Assembly (NCBI GenBank): GCA_947478845.1 | Contig: CANJXC010000021.1 | Location: 1 to 32,892 of the forward strand | Direction: 5' to 3' | Length of the DNA stretch: 32,892 bases | Origin: Spirochaetales bacterium | GTDB taxonomy: Bacteria; Spirochaetota; Spirochaetia; JABEVK01 | Shown here: positions 7,949-15,688 of the stretch, one piece after another | Layout: every line of letters starts with the position of its first letter | Numbering within the stretch: position 1 is the first letter of the stretch | Translations under genes and position numbers: made by a program | Notes under the pieces: generated by a model | Database searches by the model: none | Seen by the model: the letters and a program-made list of their open reading frames with translations, nothing else | What the model was told of the DNA's origin: nothing

Positions 7949-8854
7949 TTATTTTAAACCTATACCACGACGCAACCATGTTCCAATGTTACTCACTGGG
8001 GCAGTTATTCGCCAACTTGTTGAACAGATGAGCGCTCGCACTTGGTTATCGCGATCCGTCACGGCCTGGTTGAGGCTGGCGATCTGCCCGTCGCGATCCG
8101 TCACCGCCTGGTTGAGGCTGGCGATCTGCCCGTCGCGATCCGTCACCGCCTGGTTGAGGCTGGCGATCTGCCCGTCGCGATCCGTCACCGCCTGGTTGAG
8201 GTGGGCAACTTGATGCTTTAGCTCGTTTAACTGAAAATGTTCCAATTGCCGTGAACCGAGCGAGGCAAAATAACTTATTAATTTTTGCTTTTCGAGTGAA
8301 TTGGATTTGAGCCAAACCAGTTTATGAGCAGCTGGTGCATTGTTTAGTTGCAACACTCCAAGCCCATGCGAATGCACAAACTCCAAGTTATTCGGGTAAC
8401 AGGCTTGCAGTTCTTCCCAAAGTTTCCACACACCAAAATTTCGCTCACGAACATTGGTGTCGTGAAATAAGACAACCGCACCGGGCGCAAGTTTTGGTAG
8501 CCATGTTTCAAAATCATGGCGTACCGCCTCATAAGTGTGTAACCCGTCAATGTGCAACAACTGTATTGATTCACCGTTGAAATAGGTTGCGGCATCATCA
8601 AAAGTCGTCCGCAACAACCGAGAAAATTCAGCATAGGTTTCCTGATGATTTGCATTAACTTTGGCAAAAATCTCATCACCATATTTACCGGCATGTTCAT
8701 CGCCCTGCCATGTATCAACGGCATAGCATTTAGTCGAAAGACCGGCCTCGACAACTGACTGGCAAAACGAAAAATAGGAATTACCGGTATGCGTACCAAG
8801 CTCAACAAATATTTTTGGTGATACTTCTTGGATCACCCACGCTGCAAAGGGCAA
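7949..8854 (-). CDS. Class I SAM methyltransferase (Methyltransf_24 type) with repeat-encoded coiled coil
   Basis: The catalytic part shows a Rossmann methyltransferase: motif I FVELGTHTGNSYFSFC near the start, then AVDTWQGDEHAG, LLHIDGLHTYEAVRHDFETW and PGAVVLFHDTNV. This is the pattern of sugar or peptide methyltransferases in polysaccharide clusters. From about residue 220 the protein becomes a coiled coil built of near-identical 14-residue units LNQAVTDRDGQIAS. It ends in STSWRITAPVSNIGTWLRRG, a tail like that of the second methyltransferase in this island. The frame is open upstream of the TTG at 8854 as far as about 9001, and the upstream residues (HPNAWVGHLPFAAW) look like genuine family sequence without an in-frame start. 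An ATG at 9021 lies in another frame, so the 5' end may carry a frameshift. Probably acts at the inner membrane face on a glycan; substrate unknown. Confidence 0.75.
   Translation of the reverse strand: MPFAAWVIQEVSPKIFVELGTHTGNSYFSFCQSVVEAGLSTKCYAVDTWQGDEHAGKYGDEIFAKVNANHQETYAEFSRLLRTTFDDAATYFNGESIQLLHIDGLHTYEAVRHDFETWLPKLAPGAVVLFHDTNVRERNFGVWKLWEELQACYPNNLEFVHSHGLGVLQLNNAPAAHKLVWLKSNSLEKQKLISYFASLGSRQLEHFQLNELKHQVAHLNQAVTDRDGQIASLNQAVTDRDGQIASLNQAVTDRDGQIASLNQAVTDRDNQVRALICSTSWRITAPVSNIGTWLRRGIGLK
8051..8207. repeat. 42-bp tandem repeat, about 3.7 copies, in a methyltransferase gene
   Basis: Copies start at 8051, 8093, 8135 and 8177 and are almost identical; copy 1 differs by CACGGCC for CACCGCC, and the last diverges after TGAGG. 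The unit is 14 codons, so gain or loss of a copy keeps the frame. It encodes two heptads per unit, with V and I at one core position and L and R at the other. Confidence 0.95.
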
Positions 8855-9115
8855 GTGCCCAACCCACGCGTTTGGGTGTTGAAGTGAGTTAGGGGTAAAT
8901 GCTGCTGCTAAAATAAAATTGTTTGGGATAATGTCATTGCCTCTGACGTTTGTAGCTTTACTTCGAGCATTGGTATACCTAGCAGACCGGATGCAACGCT
9001 GCTAGATTCTGATTTACTCATAGAACTGTGATCCCGGCGCGAGCTGCGGTGTGGACTGAGTGGAAGATCTTGCATGAAAAAGGACGAAAGTAGGAATAGT
9101 CACCCGCCGTGCATT

Positions 9116-9592
9116 TTACCCTGGCAACACTCCTCGACCAATCGGAAACAGTAAGAAACTCGTCCACCCGAGCCAAAGTGTCGGCAGGCGGCGAGGCATA
9201 CCCTTCTTAGCTGGCGCGGGATTTGCGGCAAATCGTCTGCACGACGGACTCCCCGTGTGGGATGTAGACGGCCATACACGGTCAAACGGGACTGTATGGC
9301 ATTCCACTTCAACCAAACCGTCAACTTGCCACAGAATCCCCCTCGAATCGAAGATAAAGGGCCCAAAGTTGAGTCCGGGCCGCCTAACAATCTGATCAAC
9401 CGGACTCAGGCCATTCGGCCTTCGCAGGTCATCGGAGCGATAGATCTTTTCAATCTCCTGGTCGATCAAATCCCTAGCGAACTGCTCAATAGATTGAATA
9501 GAGGAAGATCCAACAAGGCTTGTTCTCGAAAGAAGGTGACCGGTTATTGCCAGTGCAATGCTACCAATCTTCTCCATGACGATTGACTCCAT
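9116..9592 (-). CDS. Hypothetical protein, not recognised, possibly non-coding
   Basis: A 158-codon minus frame starting MESIVMEKIGSIALAITGHL; the second ATG (MEKIG) has GGAG eight nt upstream. The first ~95 residues (IEQFARDLIDQEIEKIYRSD, then RRPGLNFGPFIFDSRGILWQ) look like ordinary protein, while the last third is rich in Arg, Pro and Ser and looks like out-of-frame translation. It may be the 5' part of a gene broken by a frameshift near 9240. No family was recognised. It lies between the repeat-bearing methyltransferase and a transposase fragment, inside a stretch where most genes are broken. Confidence 0.25.
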   Translation of the reverse strand: MESIVMEKIGSIALAITGHLLSRTSLVGSSSIQSIEQFARDLIDQEIEKIYRSDDLRRPNGLSPVDQIVRRPGLNFGPFIFDSRGILWQVDGLVEVECHTVPFDRVWPSTSHTGSPSCRRFAANPAPAKKGMPRRLPTLWLGWTSFLLFPIGRGVLPG

Positions 9593-9611
9593 TTGCTTGA
9601 TCTGAGGATCG

Positions 9612-9770
9612 TTTTTTCGACTAGGTTCTCAACGCTTTAGAATACGACTCGAAGCCGAACAAGAGATCCAAGAATGGAATGAAACATTTTACAACCGGAA
9701 CCGAACACAAACCGGACTCGGAGGAATGTCACCTCCCCGTTGGGCGAAGAAATATTGGGCTAATAGGAAA
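9612..9770 (+). pseudogene. C-terminal fragment of an IS-type (rve) transposase
   Basis: In one plus frame the sequence reads RFRIRLEAEQEIQEWNETFY and continues NRNRTQTGLGGMSPPRW. This has the layout of the end of an IS3/IS481-type integrase-core transposase, where a Trp-rich helix is followed by YN-x-x-R-x-x-x-x-LGG-x-(S/T)P. There is no start and nothing upstream matches the catalytic core, so it is a relic. It is not part of either larger IS in the window. Family assignment rests on the tail pattern only. Confidence 0.45.
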
Positions 9771-9833
9771 TCGACAAAAGTTGCCGGTTTTTACTTGGTA
9801 AAGTTTTGGTTAGTTGACAGATTTTGGCCTGAC

Positions 9834-10468
9834 TCACTCACCAAAAACTGGATCGAGCTTCATTATACGGCTAAGCCCGCCACCGTCGGGTCCGATGGGA
9901 AAATCCTCAATGACCCAAATAGACCCGTCCGGCACCTGCGACACATGTCTGATGCGCATACCCATTGGTATTTCCTGCGAGACCTCCACAGGATCGTTAA
10001 AAAAACTGAGCCGTATCAGCATTTGGCTCTTCAGCCCTCAAATCGAGTTCCCGTTAAGAAGAACATTCCTGCCGGGACCCGTGAGATTTCCCAAGCATAA
10101 CGCGTCGCCGAAAAGCCGTTACCTGGCCGATGATCAGGGATATCGTCGGTTGCCGAGCCATAGTTGCGACCATTCGACACCAATGGCCAACCATAATTAG
10201 ATCCAGCGAGGATCAAATTAACCTCATAGCCCCCTTGAGGGCCGTGCTTAGTCTCCCATAACCTGCCATCCGGAGAAAAGGCGATCCCATAGACGTTTCT
10301 ATGGCCTATCTTCCAAATTTCTGCACGCATACCGGCCTCTATGTGGGTATTGGAAGGTTTGTCGGATGGATATCGTTGGTCGTAGCCAGCGCGACCTTCA
10401 CCTACACGTCGGAGTTGTGTTTCCGGCGTATTCGCTTTGTCATGCCCGCGTCTGGGACGCAGCAACAT
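9834..10468 (-). pseudogene. PQQ-dependent sugar dehydrogenase (GSDH/aldose dehydrogenase family), broken
   Basis: The first part (10468-10031) contains EIWKIGHRNVYGIAFSPDGR, LWETKHGPQGGYEVNLI, AGSNYGWPLVSNGRNYG and AGMFFLTGTRFEG, hallmarks of the soluble glucose/sorbosone dehydrogenase beta-propeller. It then hits TGA at about 10033. The next frame continues QMLIRLSFFNDP, MGMRIRHVSQVPDGSIWVIED and SRIMKLDPVFGE, the expected C-terminal blades. One missing base in GAGGGCTGAAGAGCC would join them as EGW-KSQML. The N-terminal half of the ~400-residue family is absent or unrecognisable upstream of 10468. The family oxidises sugars in the periplasm with PQQ. Here the gene is a relic, and the missing N-terminus means repairing one base would not restore it. 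Confidence 0.7.
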
Positions 10469-10623
10469 CGCAGTAGTCGGGCAGGAAATACATTACTTGA
10501 GCCGTTCGTGTTTCCCAAGTCACTTCTGAGTCCCCACAGCTAAAGCCGTCGAGGGCTAAGATTACGTTATTCAGGCACGACTACGCAAAATCGCCGGCGC
10601 CGCGCGATGACAAGTGCAGCGTG

Positions 10624-12633
10624 TTACCATGCACGCGCCGCCTCCAAAGCTAGGGAAGCGAGGCGCCGCCAATGCTCAACGAATACGTCCTCGGAGAAGG
10701 CGCGCGCTACTTCGGCCGCCGCACGTCGTACCGCTGTGAGTCGCCCGGGTGCCGCTAGGGAAGTTAGTACCCGAGCCTCCAGATCGTCTAACTCACGATA
10801 AAGATACCCTGTCACTCCGTCCCTTACAAATGAAGGTGGCCCGCCATTCGAGACCACGAAGGGGGCCATCCCGTGGCTCATCGCCTCCAGCACACTGATG
10901 CCAAAATGCTCGCAGGCTTGGGGCTCAATCTCTTCATCAACCCCATACCCAGCCGCGTGAATGTAGATATGGCCACGCGACAGGACGCCCTGGATGTCCT
11001 GATGGGTCGCGTTGGCATGGAAGGTGACAGGCAGCCCGTAGGCAAGACGCTGGAGCCACTGGAAATAATTCCGATGCTCTTCACCGATGTTAATACTGCC
11101 AATAAGATCAAGCGTTACCGGCACGCCCCGCGCCACCAGGCGGCTGATTAGTTCGATCGCCACTTCATGGCGCTTGTTGTGCCCGCCGGTGAAGAACCGT
11201 CCGATCAACACAAAGCGGTAAGGCTCTGCCAGCGGCGTCGTTTGGCTCCCGGCCGGAGCAAGGTTCACCGGCGGTGCGACGACTTCGATTGGGTGATCGG
11301 GAAGTCCGTGTCGGGTAAACGCACGCCGCAAGTGCCCCTTCACGAAGTCGGAATAGACAATGGTGCTGTCAAAACCGCATAAGTTGCCGCTGCGTCGTAG
11401 CCGTTGGTCTTCAGCGATGGGAAAAGGAAACTGACAAACATAGTGACTGTGGGGTGAGAAGGCCGGATAGGGAGGCAGAACCTCATTGCTCATCGTCACA
11501 GAGAAGGCGATCGGCCCGAGTTCCCTGATGTCGCGTCGGCGCGTGATCTTCAAGGCCGATAGGTCAAGGTCGAGGTCCCTGCCCACAGCGGCCATTCGCG
11601 TAGAACTGTAGATCTCCTCCAGGAGCAGGTGTACCTCGAATTCCGGCATGAGAGCGCGGGCGGCGGTGAGGAGGTAGCGCTCCCCGCCTCCGGGCGTAAT
11701 TGGGAAAGGGGTGTAGAAAACGGCGCGTGGCCGGCCTAACACGTGCACTGCTGGGCTGGGCAAGGCGGGCCGTTCCCAGAGTGCAGCGGCATCGCGCGCA
11801 GCGAGGTGCGCTCCCCAGCGGTTAAGGAAATGCCCGCGATTAACCTCGATAATGGTGTCTAGGCCAAGCGATTGGCGATACGTGGAAGAGGTTGCGTTTT
11901 CGAGATGGATTACCTGTGAGCGGCTGCAATAACCGACCAGCAGACTGCGCGCAGCGATTTTGAGGCAGAGATCCAAATCCTCGTAATACGCCGGCTCATA
12001 CACATATTCGAAGCCACCGAGTTCGAGGAAGAGGTCCCGGCGAACCAACAAGCAGGCGGCCGAGCAGTAGTCAACGACGTGGTCCTCGGACACGTCTGCC
12101 GCCGCATAGGCGCCCGACTTGCCGACCTGTACAACGAAACCATCCGATCCCACGAAGCCGCCCGCCTCCTGAAGGCGCCCATCCGGATAGAGGAAGCGAG
12201 GCCCAACCGCTCCAATCCGATGGTCTCTCTTGAGGCGCGCCATGAGCGGTTCAAGCCAACCTTGCGTCACGAAGGCATCGTTGTTGAGGAAGAGTACGTA
12301 TTCGCCGCGCGCCGCCTCGACACCGATGTTGTTGCCGTCCCCGAAGAAGCGGTTGACGTCGAGCCGGAGCACCCGGGCCGGGCCGTCCAGTTTGAGCAGC
12401 GTGGAGTAGTTTTCGATGGATGAGCCGTTGTCGACCACGACAATCTCGTAGCGGTGCCCGGCCGAGTGCATCCATAGGTTTCGCAGACAGATCTTTGTCA
12501 GGTCCGGTTTGTTGTAGTTAAGGATGATGATCGAAACTTCCGGTGTGTCCGCATCGTAAAAGGCACTGCCCACCTCCGCGGACCTCTCCTGCGCCTCGTC
12601 CATCCCGAGACGACCGCCTTCGAGCATCATCAT
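10624..12633 (-). CDS. Two-domain glycosyltransferase (GT2 + GT4 fusion)
   Basis: 669 residues with two separate glycosyltransferase domains. Residues ~30-270 are a GT-A fold GT2 of rhamnosyltransferase type: VSIIILNYNKPDLT, VVVDNGSS, YVLFLNNDAFVT (the DxD-like metal site as NND) and YYEDLDLCLK. Residues ~300-660 are a GT-B fold GT4: AVFYTPFPITPGGGERYLL, FVLIGRFFTGGHNKRHEVAI and the nucleotide-sugar block EHFGISVLEAMSHGMAPFVV. Such fusions add two consecutive sugars to a surface glycan at the cytoplasmic side of the inner membrane. The ATG at 12633 overlaps the stop of the preceding methyltransferase (ATGA), so the two are translationally coupled. It is followed by ~150 bp without a recognised gene and then by the broken sugar dehydrogenase. 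The sugar donors cannot be read from sequence. Confidence 0.88.
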   Translation of the reverse strand: MMMLEGGRLGMDEAQERSAEVGSAFYDADTPEVSIIILNYNKPDLTKICLRNLWMHSAGHRYEIVVVDNGSSIENYSTLLKLDGPARVLRLDVNRFFGDGNNIGVEAARGEYVLFLNNDAFVTQGWLEPLMARLKRDHRIGAVGPRFLYPDGRLQEAGGFVGSDGFVVQVGKSGAYAAADVSEDHVVDYCSAACLLVRRDLFLELGGFEYVYEPAYYEDLDLCLKIAARSLLVGYCSRSQVIHLENATSSTYRQSLGLDTIIEVNRGHFLNRWGAHLAARDAAALWERPALPSPAVHVLGRPRAVFYTPFPITPGGGERYLLTAARALMPEFEVHLLLEEIYSSTRMAAVGRDLDLDLSALKITRRRDIRELGPIAFSVTMSNEVLPPYPAFSPHSHYVCQFPFPIAEDQRLRRSGNLCGFDSTIVYSDFVKGHLRRAFTRHGLPDHPIEVVAPPVNLAPAGSQTTPLAEPYRFVLIGRFFTGGHNKRHEVAIELISRLVARGVPVTLDLIGSINIGEEHRNYFQWLQRLAYGLPVTFHANATHQDIQGVLSRGHIYIHAAGYGVDEEIEPQACEHFGISVLEAMSHGMAPFVVSNGGPPSFVRDGVTGYLYRELDDLEARVLTSLAAPGRLTAVRRAAAEVARAFSEDVFVEHWRRLASLALEAARAW

Positions 12634-13727
12634 CGCGTGATCCTCCGGATGGACCGGACCAAAACGCGCATCGGCCCTGTCAGGCGCCAGCTCGTGGAGG
12701 TGCGTATAGCCTCGATTCGTTCGGCGAAATGGGCCTCACGCGCGGCTAGGTGGGCCTTGGCCGCCTCTTGTTGTTCCGCGAACGCGATCTGAGCTGCAGC
12801 GTATTCCGCATTTATACTGTTCTGTCGTTCCCGCGCCGCCGTCAGCATGGCGCGAAGATAACCGCACTCGTGATCCATCTGCTGAAGCCGGCTCTGTTCC
12901 TCGGCGAGACGAACACGCTCTTCCGTCAACAGGATACGCAGCTGGTTCTGCTCATCATGGGCGAGCGTCGCGTCTGTATGGAGGCAGGTCGGCAGGCTAG
13001 CCGCCGCCCCCACGATGGCGTGAGGCGAGGCTACGGCAACGAGGTAGGGTGCGTGAGGCAGACCCTGCCGTTGCCGGAAGAGCGAGCCATCCGCGGTCGA
13101 AAAGCTTTCCACCCCGAAAGAGTCGCTCGAAGCGCATGCCAGTACCGAGCCTTCGAAAACCAACTGCTCATAGAGTCGGACTCGGGAAAAGCGCCGTCGA
13201 AGTAAGGCCTCGAACTCCTCAGGGCTCAGCTCCTTGAGGTGATAAGGGTTATTGTAGCCAGCTTCCTCCGAGTAGACGCGCCGGTCGGGCGTAGAGACGA
13301 CGAAGATGCCGTCCGGGCGCAGCACCCGCATGACCTCGTCCAGCAGCGTGTCATGTTCGGCGACGTGCTCGAGGGTTTCGTAGCATACCACCACATCGAC
13401 GCTGGCATCGGCGACCGGCATGGCCAGCACGCTTCCTATGCGGTATGTAAGGTTCTCTCGTCGGTAGAGTTTAGTGGCGAAGGTAACCGACGCCTCGTCG
13501 ATATCCACGCCAACCACCGAGCGCGCAACGGAGGCCAGAAGGGCAGAACCGTATCCCTCGCCTGAAGCGATATCCAGCACGTCCTTGGCGCGGCAGAGAC
13601 TCTTGGCGAAGAGGTAGCGGTGATAATGCTCGACACCAATGTTGCCTTGTAAGCCGGTTACGTAACGCTCCCCCGTGAACTCCATGCGCGCCAAAGGCTC
13701 GGGTAAGCGGATGTCCTCTTTATTCAT
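12630..13727 (-). CDS. SAM-dependent methyltransferase with C-terminal coiled coil
   Basis: 365 residues from the ATG at 13727, chosen because AAGGAG lies six nt upstream; an earlier in-frame start at 13781 has no such site. Motif I is VLDIASGEGYGSALLA, followed by VVGVDIDEASVTFA, VVVCYETLEHVAEHDTLL and VMRVLRPDGIFVVSTPD, a Methyltransf_11/25-type domain over residues ~30-190. Residues ~260-345 are a charged, Ala/Glu/Gln/Arg-rich coiled coil. The end reads TSTSWRLTGPMRVLVRSIRR, the same type of tail as the methyltransferase at 7949-8854. A methyltransferase plus coiled coil beside glycosyltransferases recalls WbdD-type chain-terminating enzymes of O-antigen export, but this protein has no visible kinase domain. 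The target glycan is unknown. Confidence 0.85.
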   Translation of the reverse strand: MNKEDIRLPEPLARMEFTGERYVTGLQGNIGVEHYHRYLFAKSLCRAKDVLDIASGEGYGSALLASVARSVVGVDIDEASVTFATKLYRRENLTYRIGSVLAMPVADASVDVVVCYETLEHVAEHDTLLDEVMRVLRPDGIFVVSTPDRRVYSEEAGYNNPYHLKELSPEEFEALLRRRFSRVRLYEQLVFEGSVLACASSDSFGVESFSTADGSLFRQRQGLPHAPYLVAVASPHAIVGAAASLPTCLHTDATLAHDEQNQLRILLTEERVRLAEEQSRLQQMDHECGYLRAMLTAARERQNSINAEYAAAQIAFAEQQEAAKAHLAAREAHFAERIEAIRTSTSWRLTGPMRVLVRSIRRITR

Positions 13728-13849
13728 GTCAGTCTCCTTGGAACCGATTTTCTGGGCCGATTGCGCAGTGCTGGGTGACAACTATGCTGGCCCCAGGTAT
13801 TCGGACCACCCTTTGAGCTTGGTGGTGTAGACTATTTCTTGGGGGTAGC

Positions 13850-14547
13850 ATGGATAAGCGGCGGTCGTTCAGCGACAAGATGAAGTTCGAAGTTTTGTTG
13901 GAAGTTCTGAAGGGTCAGCGGACGATGGCCGAAATCGCCAGTCAGTTTTAAGTGCATCCGATCCAGGTCGGTCGGTGGAAGAAAGAGTTCCTGGAAAGCG
14001 GACCCTCGATGTTCTCGTCGGCCAAATCAGCGAACGAGCGCCTGTAGATCCGCAGACAATGCGAGCTCTTGGAAATCAGTCGCTCGAGCTACTACTACGT
14101 GCCCCGGCCGGAGTCCGAAGCGACGATCAAGCTGATGAACCGCATCGACGAAATCTTCACCAACAACCTAGACTACCGCAGAAGGATGATGCGCAAAGTG
14201 CTCATCCGTGAGGACGGGCTGTACGTGAATCGCAAGCGGATCCGCCGTTTGATGCAGAAGATGGGCATCTGCGCGATTTATCCGGGTAAAAACATCAGCA
14301 AGCCGGGCAAAGGACTGCTCCACAAGATTTACCCCTACCTTCTGAGGCACCTCAGCATCACGGTACCCATCCACGTCTGGTGCACCGACATCACCTACAT
14401 ACGGATGAAGCGGGGGTTCATTTACCTGGTCGCCGTAATGGACTGGGGCACGAAGAAGATCCTCTCGTGGGAAATCTCCCAGTCGCTGGACAACCGCTTC
14501 TACGTCTCGGCGCTCAAGCCAGCCCTCGCCCAAAGGGGGCCAGCAAA
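13850..14547 (+). pseudogene. Decayed IS3-family transposase (OrfA and OrfB remnants in one frame)
   Basis: From ATG 13850 one frame reads MDKRRSFSDKMKFEVLLEVL, then TMAEIASQF-stop-VHPIQVGRWKKEFL (TAA 13949-13951), then SAKSANERL-stop (TAG 14045-14047). It continues as OrfB: IRRQCELLEISRSSYYYVPR, VNRKRIRRLMQKMGICAIYP, YPYLLRHLSITVPIHVWCTD (first catalytic Asp) and GFIYLVAVMDWGTKKILSW. The C-terminal part of OrfA and the N-terminal part of OrfB are deleted between the second stop and the OrfB block. After ALKPALAQRGPA the homology ends, so the second Asp and the Glu of the DDE triad are lost. At this point it meets the truncated glycosyltransferase gene head to head. Dead element; the outer ends were not located. 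Confidence 0.85.
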
Positions 14548-15333
14548 GTCGGAGACCGCGCCCAAGAACAAGACATTTGTTGCTTGAACCTCTACGGCGA
14601 ACCGACGTAATTGAGCCATTTCGGGTCCGTCTCCCATCAGCACAATGGGGGCTGAAACCTTGGATGCTCCTTCGATTAAGTATCGAAGGCCCTTGTAGTA
14701 GCGAAAAACTCCTACAAATGAAAAGAATCGCCCCCATTTCGACTTGTAGTCACAAACCTGCTGCGTGTCAGGCACGGGGTAAAAGGCTTGGTCCAGACCT
14801 AACGGAATGGATATCACTTTGCTTGGGTATCTACGCAAAAGTCGGCTGCTCTCGACGTACTTGGGGCTAGTAGCCACCAAAAACCGGGCTTGGGAAAACA
14901 GGAACGACTGAAGCGGTCTATACAGCTTGAGGATAGACTTCTGCCTCACAATGTCGCTGTGATAGGTGACCACTAGCGGCACTTTCGAACCGCTAAACCA
15001 ATACAGCAAGTCGCCAAAGGGCCAAGGAAAATGTAGCTGGACAACATCGAAGCGCCTTACCAAGCGGCGGAACTGAAACAGGGCAGACCAACTGAAAGGC
15101 GTGGAGGCAATGGTAAAGTCAGCGGGCACCCGATGAATCACAATGCCCTCATACACCAGCCGCTCGAACTGCTTGGCGGTGTTAGACAAGGTAAAGATCT
15201 CGGAACGCACACCTTCAACCTCCAGCCCACGACAAAGCTCGAGCAGGCTCCGCTCGATGCCGCCGTAACTGTCAGGATAAAAGGTCTTGTAAACGTGGAG
15301 TACCCGTAGGATGCCGAACTTAGCCAACAGCAA
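14500..15333 (-). pseudogene. GT4 glycosyltransferase, C-terminally truncated
   Basis: The N-terminal domain is a clear GT4 of GT-B fold: LRVLHVYKTFYPDSYGGIER, VVQLHFPWPFGDLLYWFSGS, VTYHSDIVRQ and LFSQARFLVATSPKYVE. The second domain starts with FFSFVGVFRYYKGLRYLIEG and IVLMGDGPEMAQLRRFA, then stops being GT-like after VLFLGAVSD. The last ~15 codons (FAGPLWARAGLSAET) are read from the antisense of the IS3 remnant. About 100 residues are missing, including the region that should carry the E-x7-E donor site, so the enzyme is probably inactive. The likely start is TTG 15333. It faces the coupled methyltransferase/glycosyltransferase pair across the IS relic and was probably part of the same polysaccharide cluster. 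Confidence 0.75.
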
Positions 15334-15685
15334 AACTCGACAGGCTTAAAAGTCCCTTCAACTGTTGGCTACGACCTGAGAAGAAACGCGAGAAATGTTT
15401 AGGAATCCTTGGCGGGCTCAAGGGCCACAACCAGGAGCCAATGCCACTGCGCACTAATAGGTTCGTCAAGGCAGACCTCCGGCATAATTGATGCTTATTG
15501 CATACTTTTTGTTTTAGTTCACATACCTAATCACCTGTTCGACCGCCGCCGAAACGAGCTGATCTCCCCTAGTCCCTGGCTGGTGATTTGCGACTAATCT
15601 GGTAAGACACTAGACTAATAGTTGTTATTGGTAAATAAGTAAATATCGATGTTGAATATGTCATAGTACTCCTATAGGATATTGT
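15334..15685. other. Intergenic stretch between the polysaccharide island and the Rrf2 gene
   Basis: No coding frame with recognisable sequence was seen. The right part (about 15480-15685) is markedly AT-rich compared with the flanks and holds the control region of the Rrf2-family gene. The left part carries upstream sequence of the truncated glycosyltransferase. This is where the disturbed island gives way to better preserved chromosomal genes. Confidence 0.5.
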
Positions 15686-15688
15686 ATG
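15661..15688 (+). promoter_or_regulatory. Dyad over the Rrf2-family gene RBS (candidate autoregulatory operator)
   Basis: ATAGTACTCCTATAGGATAT is centred on the perfect 10-bp palindrome TCCTATAGGA (15670-15679). The arms extend imperfectly outward to the start codon, and the AGGA Shine-Dalgarno (15676-15679) sits inside the dyad. Rrf2 regulators commonly bind such short dyads near their own promoter; binding here is inferred. Confidence 0.45.

Noticed and set aside
8051-8207. Possible CRISPR array
   Set aside because: The repeats are directly adjacent without spacers and are in frame in a protein-coding gene.
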